Below, one piece after another: positions 17,864 through 25,323 of a stretch of 64,000 bases of DNA. Position 1 is the first letter of the stretch. The number at the start of each line of letters is the position of its first letter. The notes beneath the pieces were generated by a model, which ran no database searches, was not told the origin of the DNA, and was given only the letters and a program-made list of their open reading frames with translations. This stretch comes from Candidatus Woesearchaeota archaeon. GTDB lineage: Archaea; Nanobdellota; Nanobdellia; Woesearchaeales; ARS49. The stretch spans positions 124,001-188,000 of the forward strand of contig JAFCDQ010000001.1 in the NCBI GenBank assembly GCA_017609645.1, read 5' to 3'. A program made the position numbers and the translations under genes.

Positions 17864-18687
17864 TCTTTATACACCTTTCCAAATTTTGAATAATCATTCT
17901 TTAATTGATCAGAAGGAATAAACTCCATATAAGACTTTTGACCTAAACCAACACCAGGAATTAAACCTTCTTCACGCGTCATAACATAAACAACAGCATA
18001 CTCCTCATCAAGCTCAAAAGGAATTTCCTTCAAAGGATAATACTGATAATTATTATTAATCCATTCATCATAAGTCTTATCATCTTTTCTCCAACCTTTT
18101 TTCTCAGCACGCAAAAAAGCACCAAGAGAGCCAAAATAATTCTCATCACCAATAAAAGGTCTAAGTGGTTTTCCAATCTTTTCCTCAATCTTATGTTTGT
18201 CTTTAAATTGGATCTTAGAACACAACAAACAAGTCCTGCCAGAACTTAAAAAAGACTTAGTATTAATAGCACCAAACACAGCTTTTGCAGACCAACAATC
18301 AAACAACTGATCAGCAATAAGCTTATCAACAGCCCACTCCCAATAACTAGCTTCATCTTTCTTGAAAAACTGTAAAACTTCAAAATAATTACTAGGATCC
18401 TCATAATATCTATCAATAGCAAGCTCAGGATAACCTGCATCAATAACATCTTCTATTTTATCAGGAGTAATTTGAACAAACTTAGCACTACATTCAGGAG
18501 GAGTCTTAGGAGTAATTAAACCTAAAGTGCTTTGTTCTTGAAAAGAAGCTACATACATCTTCAAACCACACATACTAGATTCACCTGCTTCTTTAGCACC
18601 TTTTAAAAAATCATTAACAACAAAAATAAGAACTATCAAAACAACAAGTAAAGCTATAATCCTTACTAACATTTTCATATCAACCAT
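17839..18687 (-). CDS. Membrane-anchored protein of the pilin-like operon
   Basis: 282 residues with anchor MLVRIIALLVVLIVLIFVV near the N-terminus and a large ectodomain containing seven cysteines, including CLLCSK and a final C near the C-terminus. No KKG/KKA motif, so probably a permanently anchored partner rather than a processed pilin. Family not recognised. The 50-residue gene begins inside its 3' end. Confidence 0.6.
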   Translation of the reverse strand: MVDMKMLVRIIALLVVLIVLIFVVNDFLKGAKEAGESSMCGLKMYVASFQEQSTLGLITPKTPPECSAKFVQITPDKIEDVIDAGYPELAIDRYYEDPSNYFEVLQFFKKDEASYWEWAVDKLIADQLFDCWSAKAVFGAINTKSFLSSGRTCLLCSKIQFKDKHKIEEKIGKPLRPFIGDENYFGSLGAFLRAEKKGWRKDDKTYDEWINNNYQYYPLKEIPFELDEEYAVVYVMTREEGLIPGVGLGQKSYMEFIPSDQLKNDYSKFGKVYKECDQILGT

Positions 18688-18688
18688 T

Positions 18689-18787
18689 TTACTTAATCAC
18701 ATTCCAAATAAGTATAATCATCAAAATACCAATAGCAATAACAAGAATCAATCCAATTAATTTCTCAAACTGGGCTTTTTTGTTCAT
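18689..18787 (-). CDS. 32-residue class III signal-type membrane peptide
   Basis: ATG at 18787 opens MNKKAQ, then FEKLIGLILVIAIGILMIIL and a stop six codons later. It is essentially a prepilin-like signal segment with no ectodomain. The start lies inside the 3' end of the 92-residue pilin gene and the stop is 1 nt from the next ATG. The exact MNKKAQ motif and the spacing argue that it is real. The longer in-frame reading from 18901 is only read-through of the neighbour in another frame. Confidence 0.55.
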   Translation of the reverse strand: MNKKAQFEKLIGLILVIAIGILMIILIWNVIK

Positions 18788-19043
18788 CTTTAAATGACCC
18801 TTTTTTACAACAAATCTTACTAACTCCTGTATCTTTAAAACTGCCATAAATAACTGTGCATTCAGTACCATAAGGCTTAGGTGTGCCGCCTGCCTTGTCA
18901 CAAGTAGCTTCTTGAATTTCTTTTAAACCCTCACCTGTCTTAGAAGTCTTTTGAACAAACATAGCAATAACTACAACTAAAACAATAAGAGCTAATAAAA
19001 CTATAATTATAGTAGTAATTGGCAAACCCTGAGCTTTCTTCAT
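18765..19043 (-). CDS. Small pilin-like protein (MKKAQ type) with vicinal cysteines
   Basis: 92 residues from ATG 19043, five nt after the previous stop. MKKAQGLPITTIIIVLLALI is nearly identical at its N-terminus to the first gene of the operon (MKKAQGLPITVIIIAALGIL), so the two are recent paralogues in the signal region. The ectodomain has Cys...Cys...KICCKKG. Cleavage is expected between A and Q. Confidence 0.68.
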   Translation of the reverse strand: MKKAQGLPITTIIIVLLALIVLVVVIAMFVQKTSKTGEGLKEIQEATCDKAGGTPKPYGTECTVIYGSFKDTGVSKICCKKGSFKDEQKSPV

Positions 19044-19048
19044 TGGCT

Positions 19049-19366
19049 TTAACCAGTTGGAACACAACAAGCGTCACACTTGTAATCGTTCATATCGACA
19101 TCCTTAGGAGTGCCCATTGCCATATAAGTGCCACTAAGTTTAGTCTCAAATTCAGAACATTCTCCACTTGCACGAACACTAAACTGAGCATAAGGCGCTG
19201 CGTCAATTGGCTTAGCAGTAACAACACAAACACCACGACATTCTCCAGTCACTCTGCCAAATTTGCCAATCTGGCCACCGAAAATGGCTGCAATAACCAC
19301 AAGCACTAGAATACCTAAAGCAGCAATAATAATAACAGTAATAGGCAAACCCTGAGCTTTCTTCAT
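19049..19366 (-). CDS. Small pilin-like protein (MKKAQ type), first gene of operon A
   Basis: 105 residues. MKKA|QGLPITVIIIAALGILVLVVI is a textbook class III signal. The ectodomain carries six cysteines including CRGVC and a terminal CDACC. GAGAGGTG precedes the ATG, giving the best ribosome binding site in the operon, as expected for an abundant first-position subunit. Likely the major pilin-like subunit, by analogy only. Confidence 0.68.
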   Translation of the reverse strand: MKKAQGLPITVIIIAALGILVLVVIAAIFGGQIGKFGRVTGECRGVCVVTAKPIDAAPYAQFSVRASGECSEFETKLSGTYMAMGTPKDVDMNDYKCDACCVPTG

Positions 19367-19369
19367 TAT

Positions 19370-19419
19370 AACACCTCTCTTAAGTATTTATAATAATAGT
19401 ATACTCTGTATTTTTAAAT
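19370..19419 (-). promoter_or_regulatory. Promoter and ribosome binding site of pilin-like operon A
   Basis: CATTTAAAAA (about 19411-19420) is a TATA-type element predicting a start near 19389. GAGAGGTG lies at 19370-19377, a few bases before the ATG at 19366. It drives the 12-gene operon ending at 13471. Confidence 0.45.
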
Positions 19420-19482
19420 GTTATGTTGTTATTCTAGTACTAATAGCGTTAAATTAATATAATATAAAATCATCTTACGCTT

Positions 19483-19818
19483 GTGAAGAAAAAAACACAA
19501 AGAAAACTAGCAAGAGAAACAGAAAAAGAACTAGAAAAAACACAAAGAGAACTAAAAAAAGCAATTGCGTCTGGATATATATTTTTACTAGGAATATTCT
19601 TTGGTGTTTTAGGCAATATGATTGCGGAAATTCTTTTTATTGAAATCATACCAAGAGTATCAAATACCCTAAGATATACAATAGAAGGGCTAATATTATT
19701 GTCTTTCATACTGTTATTAATTGTATTCTTGAAAAAATTTAAAGAAACAAGGAAATTATCTATAAAAATCAATAGACTAATAGCACTTAAAGAAAAAAGA
19801 AAAAAATTAAATAAGTGA
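19483..19818 (+). CDS. Small coiled-coil membrane protein, GTG start
   Basis: 111 residues from GTG at 19483. A basic/acidic helical N-terminus (ARETEKELEKTQRELKKAIA) is followed by two membrane segments (YIFLLGIFFGVLGNMIAEIL and LILLSFILLLIVFL) and a basic tail. No family recognised. It is divergent from pilin operon A and its end overlaps the convergent Lrp gene by 12 nt. An AT-rich TATA-like stretch is about 15-20 nt upstream. Confidence 0.5.
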   Translation: MKKKTQRKLARETEKELEKTQRELKKAIASGYIFLLGIFFGVLGNMIAEILFIEIIPRVSNTLRYTIEGLILLSFILLLIVFLKKFKETRKLSIKINRLIALKEKRKKLNK

Positions 19819-20265
19819 AATAGTCATAGGATTTGCTAAAAAACACTCTCTTTGCAAATCAGACAAAACATAATGAATTTCCTTAGCCTTAAAAACAAAC
19901 TTTTCCTCAAGATTTTCTAAAAAACTCTCTAAATGATTCAAATCCTTAAACAAACACTCTGCCATCACATCCCAGCCATTATTAATCTTAAACAAATTAT
20001 TCACATTAAAATCATTTTGCATAGTTTTAAGGAAAGCTTCTTTTTGATCTTTCTTTACTCTAAACAAGAGATAGGCCTTAAGATTATACCCTAAAGCAGC
20101 AAAATCAACCAAAGAAGTGAACCTTATAATCTTATTATCAAACTTATTCTTTACTTTATTAAAAACAGTAGAAACAGGCATGCCTGTTTTTTTAGCAAGC
20201 CTAGTCAAACTCATCCTTGCATCCTGCCTTAAATAAGAAACCAACAAAAGATCTTTTTCATTCAT
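19807..20265 (-). CDS. Lrp/AsnC-family transcriptional regulator
   Basis: 152 residues. An N-terminal HTH (LLVSYLRQDARMSLTRLAKK, then PVSTVFNKVKNK) and a C-terminal RAM-like alpha/beta domain (NLKAYLLFRVKKDQKEAFL...GWDVMAECLF...). This family senses amino acids or acts as a general regulator. It is next to the APH-like kinase gene on the same strand. Target unknown. Confidence 0.85.
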   Translation of the reverse strand: MNEKDLLLVSYLRQDARMSLTRLAKKTGMPVSTVFNKVKNKFDNKIIRFTSLVDFAALGYNLKAYLLFRVKKDQKEAFLKTMQNDFNVNNLFKINNGWDVMAECLFKDLNHLESFLENLEEKFVFKAKEIHYVLSDLQRECFLANPMTISLI

Positions 20266-20337
20266 ATGCCAACACCTCTAAGAAAATATATAGTAGAAAT
20301 CTTGTTTATACTTTATCCTTAAATAATATAAGGTTGC

Positions 20338-21867
20338 TTATAATTCTAAATGTTCTTTCAAACCTAAGAAACCTTTCTCTAAAGCAACATAAGCACTTTT
20401 ATTTTTATTATAAGCACTAGAATAATCCTGCTTAATTACATCAACAGCCATTAAAGCATTATCTATCAAATCTTTTCTTTTTTCATGTAAACTAGACCTA
20501 TTAGGATCTGACCATGCTGAGCAAAGAAAAAAAGAACGATGAATAAGAGCATTCCAGAAAAGAAATTCAAACTCAGGATAAATAATATTATTTCCCCAAT
20601 CTTTTGCTGTTTCTTCAAGCTGATCAAAATACCTTCCAATACCTTCTTTCATTTCCTTTTTAGAGAAATAATCACCATAACCATAAAGATTGGCAAGATC
20701 AAAAACAACAGGACAATTATATTTAACTTCCATATCAAGCACTCTAATTTCATTATAATCAGTAATTAACCAATTCTCAGGATGCGCATCTTTATTAAAA
20801 CGCCAAAGATCTTCATATTCAAAAAATAAATAAGTTAAAAAAGAATAACCTTCATCTAAATTTTTAATAACTTCTTCAGAAAGATTGAGATTTGAATTAT
20901 AAACTCTTTTTTTTATTTCTTCATAAAAATTTTCTTCACTAAGAGTCCAACATAATTCTGTAGGTATTTTATTATGAATCTCAAAAAGAATATCAACAAT
21001 ATCAAGAGTATAAAATTTAAATCCTTGTTCTAATTGTTGAAGAAAAGTCTCGCCATCTAAATATGCCATAATATAAACAGCCCTATCAATATCCTCAAAA
21101 TAATAAAAAGATTGATGAGTTTTTATTTTACGCATCTGGAAAATATTATTTACGGCGGATTCTGCACTTAAACAATTCAATTCTTCAGTTGCTTCTTTAA
21201 AAATTAAAATTCTATTCAACAAATTACTGCCCTTAATTTTCTTAACAATAGTCCTTGTTTCACCAATTCTTTCCCATTCAGGCATATTATCAAGTAAAGC
21301 AAAAGTCTGCTTCCATTTCTCATCAGCCAAAGAGCTGTTTAAAGAAGAATAAAACAAAGATTCAATAGTTCTAGCTTCAATTTTTTCAGGAAGGTCAAGT
21401 TCAAAAGTTAAATCAGCAGCCAGAGTTGCATAAAATAAAGCTTTTTCAGGATGGCTATAAAAAATCTCAACTAAAGCTAAATTAAAATATTTGCCAATAT
21501 CATCAATTTCATCAACACATTCAGAAAATATCTCATCATAAAAATCTTTAAAAGAAGAAGTTTCCTTTAATTTTTTACCTTCAATTAAACCTAAAAATTC
21601 TTTTAAAAAAACTAAAGAATGAGTCCAACTACCTTTTTGCATTAAAGATATGGTGCCTGCAGCAAAAGATGACTCACTATTTCTATCTTTTACAGTTCGC
21701 AAAATTTTATCTTTTTCAAAATCATCAAAAAAAGCAAGTCTATCAATAAGCGCTCTAACAGAAAAATCATCTATAAGCTCTTTATCCTGATCTGACAAAG
21801 AATTTGCAATCTCTGCTAAAGAAATATTATTCTTAACTTTAGTTAAAACATCTAACTTATCCCCCAT
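20338..21867 (-). CDS. Aminoglycoside-phosphotransferase-like kinase with long N-terminal helical region
   Basis: 509 residues. Residues about 1-215 look all-helical and unassigned. The C-terminal 290 residues have protein-kinase-like features: a Lys in TIVKKIKGS, an acidic helix, KDAHPENWLI as catalytic loop (Asp and Asn kept, the usual HGD altered), and LDMEVK as metal-binding Asp, then FDLANL. Similar to APH/choline-kinase folds, so it may phosphorylate a small molecule or a protein. The ATG is 25.5 bp from the centre of a palindromic TATA element, suggesting a leaderless mRNA. Substrate unknown. Confidence 0.65.
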   Translation of the reverse strand: MGDKLDVLTKVKNNISLAEIANSLSDQDKELIDDFSVRALIDRLAFFDDFEKDKILRTVKDRNSESSFAAGTISLMQKGSWTHSLVFLKEFLGLIEGKKLKETSSFKDFYDEIFSECVDEIDDIGKYFNLALVEIFYSHPEKALFYATLAADLTFELDLPEKIEARTIESLFYSSLNSSLADEKWKQTFALLDNMPEWERIGETRTIVKKIKGSNLLNRILIFKEATEELNCLSAESAVNNIFQMRKIKTHQSFYYFEDIDRAVYIMAYLDGETFLQQLEQGFKFYTLDIVDILFEIHNKIPTELCWTLSEENFYEEIKKRVYNSNLNLSEEVIKNLDEGYSFLTYLFFEYEDLWRFNKDAHPENWLITDYNEIRVLDMEVKYNCPVVFDLANLYGYGDYFSKKEMKEGIGRYFDQLEETAKDWGNNIIYPEFEFLFWNALIHRSFFLCSAWSDPNRSSLHEKRKDLIDNALMAVDVIKQDYSSAYNKNKSAYVALEKGFLGLKEHLEL

Positions 21868-21881
21868 AATGCCAGATTTTC

Positions 21882-21903
21882 GAAAGAAATATATATTTCT
21901 TTC
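21882..21903. promoter_or_regulatory. Perfect 22-bp palindromic TATA element in a divergent promoter
   Basis: The half-site GAAAGAAATAT is followed exactly by its reverse complement. The centre is 25.5 bp from the A of both flanking start codons (21867 on minus, 21918 on plus), so TATA binding in either orientation would start both transcripts at their ATGs. It may also be an operator for the AbrB-domain regulator encoded at 21918. Confidence 0.65.
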
Positions 21904-21917
21904 TATTTTATAAGGTT

Positions 21918-22829
21918 ATGAAGCGAAAAGTTATACAATTAGCCAAAAAAACACTCGTTATTAGTTTGCCACATAAATGGGTCAAAGAATGGAGCGTAAA
22001 AAAAGGAGAAGAACTGCATGTTGATTTAAAAGGAGCAAACATCATCTTTTCAACAGAAAGTCAAAGAAAAAAACAAAAAATAACAATAAACACAGAAAAA
22101 AGCTCAGAAAGAGTAATAAGATGGTGGTTAAGCAGCTTGCACAAAAAAGGGTTTGATGAAATAGAAATATTCTACAAAAAAGAACAACTACCTTTATTTT
22201 CAGAATTAATCAAAGACTTGTTCACAGGATTTGCAATAATAGAACAAACAGACAAAAGATGCGTATTACAAGCAATATCACAAGACAACCAAGCAACATT
22301 TGACAACATCTTAAGGAGATCATTCCTAGTAACAATGTCATTAGGAGAAAGCATAGTAGAAATGGCAAAAGAAGATAAATATGAAGAAATGAAAGATCTG
22401 CTGCAACTGGAAAAAACAAACAACCAACTCACAAATTTTTGCCAAAGACTAATCAATAAAAAAGGAATGTCTGAACCTGCAACAAATTCATTCTATTATG
22501 TAATTGCATGGAATCTAGAAAAAGTAGCAGATTCTTATAAATACATAATAAGGCACATAATAGAAGACAAAATAAAATTAAATCCTAATACAATCAATTT
22601 ATTAGAAGAAGCAAATAAAGTTATAAGAGGATTTTATGAATTTTTTTATGAAAAAAATCAATCTACCATAAATGAACTGCATGAACTGAAGAAAAAAATA
22701 CAAAAACAAATTGAAAAAGAATTAATAAAATCTGACAAAGAAAGCTTGATATTAAGCAGACTTCACAGTCTTATCGATAAATCTCTTGATTTTTCCGTAT
22801 CTATGATTGCAATACACACAGAACATTAA
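21918..22829 (+). CDS. PhoU-domain regulator with N-terminal AbrB/SpoVT-like DNA-binding domain
   Basis: 303 residues. Residues 1-45 are a swapped-hairpin AbrB-type domain (RKVIQLAKKTLVISLPHKWV, then VKKGEELHVDL). The remainder is helical with PhoU-like repeats (SLGESIVEMAKEDKYEEMKD, then WNLEKVADSYKYIIRHI). Archaeal proteins with this layout are annotated as phosphate-uptake regulators, but no phosphate transport gene is visible here. It is divergent from the kinase gene, and a regulator-kinase pair is possible. It converges with pilin operon B, overlapping by 4 nt. Confidence 0.8.
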   Translation: MKRKVIQLAKKTLVISLPHKWVKEWSVKKGEELHVDLKGANIIFSTESQRKKQKITINTEKSSERVIRWWLSSLHKKGFDEIEIFYKKEQLPLFSELIKDLFTGFAIIEQTDKRCVLQAISQDNQATFDNILRRSFLVTMSLGESIVEMAKEDKYEEMKDLLQLEKTNNQLTNFCQRLINKKGMSEPATNSFYYVIAWNLEKVADSYKYIIRHIIEDKIKLNPNTINLLEEANKVIRGFYEFFYEKNQSTINELHELKKKIQKQIEKELIKSDKESLILSRLHSLIDKSLDFSVSMIAIHTEH

Positions 22830-23320
22830 TGACAAATATCAAACTTAACCTGCGCTGTTTCTCCTGTGAAAATAATTAATGGTCTGCTTTTGCTTTCATA
22901 TTCACCTTTACAAGGCTGACCAAAAACAAAAGAATTCAAAGCAATAGGACCTGAAATAGAAAAAAAGAACTTCTTATTTCTTTCAGAAAAAGTCTCATCT
23001 AATAAATCCTTAATCAAAGACTTAGCAACAAAACAAGAATTCCTGCCATCCTCACAAGCAATAGCGCCCATAAAATCAATATCTAACTCAGCACAAGCCT
23101 GAATAATCTCCCCAAAAGTCCTGCCTTTACAAGCAGCATCAGATTTTAACAAAGTGTTTAAAAAATTCGCAGCAAGCAAACCCTCCTGCTCATATCTTAA
23201 TTCCTGGCCAACAGGCTTAGAAAAAATAAGAATAGCAATCAAAATACCTACGGATATTAACACAACAATAATAACCAAACCAAGAATTTCAGTCTGCCCC
23301 TTCTTATTTTTACTGAACAT
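22826..23320 (-). CDS. Pilin-like membrane-anchored protein, last gene of operon B
   Basis: 164 residues. MFSKNKKG|QTEILGLVIIVVLISVGILI is a class III signal. The ectodomain has cysteines in ACKGRTF, ACAEL, ACEDGRNSCF and a terminal CH. The start overlaps the upstream gene by 11 nt. No family recognised beyond the signal type. Confidence 0.66.
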   Translation of the reverse strand: MFSKNKKGQTEILGLVIIVVLISVGILIAILIFSKPVGQELRYEQEGLLAANFLNTLLKSDAACKGRTFGEIIQACAELDIDFMGAIACEDGRNSCFVAKSLIKDLLDETFSERNKKFFFSISGPIALNSFVFGQPCKGEYESKSRPLIIFTGETAQVKFDICH

Positions 23321-23792
23321 ACTTACTCACCTCTGACTGGCTGAATAAATATTTGCCGCTAACGGCGTCATAAACAAGAACAGGCATCATCTGCTTAATC
23401 ATAGACCTAAACTTGCTGGGCTTAGAATCATAAATCAAAAAATTCTCCTTTACAGGAAAAGAAATATTAACACTGATTGTTGCTTCACCAAAAATAGGAT
23501 AATAAAATTCCTTAGCAGCATCTTTTTTAATCAAATCAGAAAATGCAATAAGCTTATACTTATCAAAACAATTAATAGTGTGAGCAGAAGCAAAAGAACA
23601 ATCTAATTCAGGCAGGGATTGAAGCTTGATTAAAGTTCTCATTGTTTCTGCATTCTCAAAAACAAGCCTTTCCTTATCCATCCTAGAATTCTGAATCTTA
23701 AAATAAATCGTACTGGCAATAACAAGAAGAATAAAAAAAATAACCAAAACTGCAACACTTTCCAAAATCCTCATCTGAGCTTTCTTATTCAT
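23310..23792 (-). CDS. Pilin-like membrane-anchored protein
   Basis: 160 residues. MNKKA|QMRILESVAVLVIFFILLVI, then a beta-rich ectodomain with two cysteines (ELDCSFASAHTINCF). Sits 8 nt after the preceding stop. Pilin-like size and layout; function unknown. Confidence 0.65.
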   Translation of the reverse strand: MNKKAQMRILESVAVLVIFFILLVIASTIYFKIQNSRMDKERLVFENAETMRTLIKLQSLPELDCSFASAHTINCFDKYKLIAFSDLIKKDAAKEFYYPIFGEATISVNISFPVKENFLIYDSKPSKFRSMIKQMMPVLVYDAVSGKYLFSQSEVSKYVQ

Positions 23793-23800
23793 TTTTTATA

Positions 23801-24811
23801 TTAAAATAATTCAGGACAAGAATGCTGAATCAAAGCATTATTATTCTGCAATAAATCGCCTTTAAGCGAATTAATTTTTGTGACAGTCGCAAACAAATCT
23901 TGATCATCCTTAACTTCAACATTCATCGTGGTTGAATTAAGCACCTTAAGCTTATCAAAAGGATAAGCACAAACTAACCCTAATGACGCAGCTTTATCAT
24001 TAAGAAGAACTGCCCGTCCATAAAATATATCCACAATATTATGCAATCGTTTAAGCGCTGATTTCATACCGCAAGCAAACATATCCTTATCAGCACTAAA
24101 CAAAGCAGCAAAAATCCAAGTCATATCATTAGGAATCTTAAAACCAGCTTTTAACTTAAACTCATCACCTTGTTTTTCAAAAAAACTGACTAAAGGAGGA
24201 TTAATTTTAATCAACTTAGAATCAAAATTTCCTGCTTTAGGAATATCAACATCACCAATCAAAAAAATCCTTGTCAATCTAGAACCATCATCAACAATAT
24301 TTCCAAACTGTTTTTTTTCAAAAATAATATTATCAGGAATTAATTTATCTAATTTATTTTCAATATCCTTTGCAAGGGTGTTGTCTTCTTCAAAAACCAA
24401 AATCTTTCTAGTCTCGGGATTAGAAACATACAAAAAATTAGCAACACGAAAAGGAGTTTTCCAAGGCAAACTCCAAATAACAGCCTGAGGAGAATCAAGA
24501 ATATTTTCAGAAAAAATAACATTATTACCAAAAGAACTTCTGGCATTGCCTGTTTGAAAAAAACAATCACAAGTATTTGTGCAAGATAAAGAAACACCTT
24601 TCTTAGGCAAAGGAATAACCTGGCTGGTTCCTTCACTAGCTTCAGCCATCTCTAAAACCAGATCAACACTTCGAACCAAAGATAATGAAAGTTTCTCCTC
24701 GCTTAAATCCTTCTGCTTAGTTGCAACAGAAAAAAAGAAAGCAAGAATAAGACCTCCTGCAATCAAAATAAAAATCCAATTAAGCTGCAAAGTAATAGCT
24801 TTCTTGTTCAT
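23801..24811 (-). CDS. Pilin-like membrane-anchored protein, large ectodomain
   Basis: 336 residues from the ATG at 24811, which overlaps the upstream TGA (ATGA). The five-codon extension in frame is not needed. MNKKA|ITLQLNWIFILIAGGLILAF is class III-like. The ectodomain begins with a cluster of cysteines (SCTNTCDCFF) and contains TPFRVANFLYVSNPETRKIL. Function unknown. Confidence 0.65.
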   Translation of the reverse strand: MNKKAITLQLNWIFILIAGGLILAFFFSVATKQKDLSEEKLSLSLVRSVDLVLEMAEASEGTSQVIPLPKKGVSLSCTNTCDCFFQTGNARSSFGNNVIFSENILDSPQAVIWSLPWKTPFRVANFLYVSNPETRKILVFEEDNTLAKDIENKLDKLIPDNIIFEKKQFGNIVDDGSRLTRIFLIGDVDIPKAGNFDSKLIKINPPLVSFFEKQGDEFKLKAGFKIPNDMTWIFAALFSADKDMFACGMKSALKRLHNIVDIFYGRAVLLNDKAASLGLVCAYPFDKLKVLNSTTMNVEVKDDQDLFATVTKINSLKGDLLQNNNALIQHSCPELF

Positions 24812-25314
24812 TCTCCAATATCCCAACGATGAACCTTAACAGAATCACCTTTTCCAGTAAGCTTTATGGTTACAAGACCATTAACATTAGGAACACAAAC
24901 ATAACCAGATTCAATCCTAATTTCATTCATAGCAATCTCAACACGACGAGGAACACTAAAAACATTAGCAGACTTTGCATTACAAGCGCTAGCCGCCCAC
25001 GCAAGAGAATTTCCTTCAAAAGATTTCACATCAAAAGGCATCTTACCTTCCCCGCATTTCTTAGCATCAAAAAAACACAACTCCCTAACATCATTTGGAG
25101 TGCGCAATTCTATTTTCCTGACACTGCCATAAGAACGCTTTGTAGAATCAACAGCAGCCTCAAGATCTGACTTAAGCTCGGCAACAGTAATATCAGAAGA
25201 ACTCTGAACAAGATCAGTAACGGCTTTATAACCAAAACCAATAATCAAAATAAAAATAATTCCTGCAATAATAAACGCTAAAACCTGTCCAATCAAAATA
25301 CCTTTTTTATTCAT
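24808..25314 (-). CDS. Pilin-like membrane-anchored protein
   Basis: 168 residues. MNKKG|ILIGQVLAFIIAGIIFILII, then ADLVQ-type helix and a beta-rich C-terminal half with three cysteines. It follows the giant surface protein gene by 9 nt, so it is probably cotranscribed with it. No family recognised. Confidence 0.66.
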   Translation of the reverse strand: MNKKGILIGQVLAFIIAGIIFILIIGFGYKAVTDLVQSSSDITVAELKSDLEAAVDSTKRSYGSVRKIELRTPNDVRELCFFDAKKCGEGKMPFDVKSFEGNSLAWAASACNAKSANVFSVPRRVEIAMNEIRIESGYVCVPNVNGLVTIKLTGKGDSVKVHRWDIGE

Positions 25315-25323
25315 TTTAATTTT

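Noticed and set aside
18689-18901. 70-residue version of the 32-residue peptide starting at 18901
   Set aside because: The first 38 codons merely overlap the 92-residue pilin gene in another frame; the MNKKAQ start at 18787 fits the operon.
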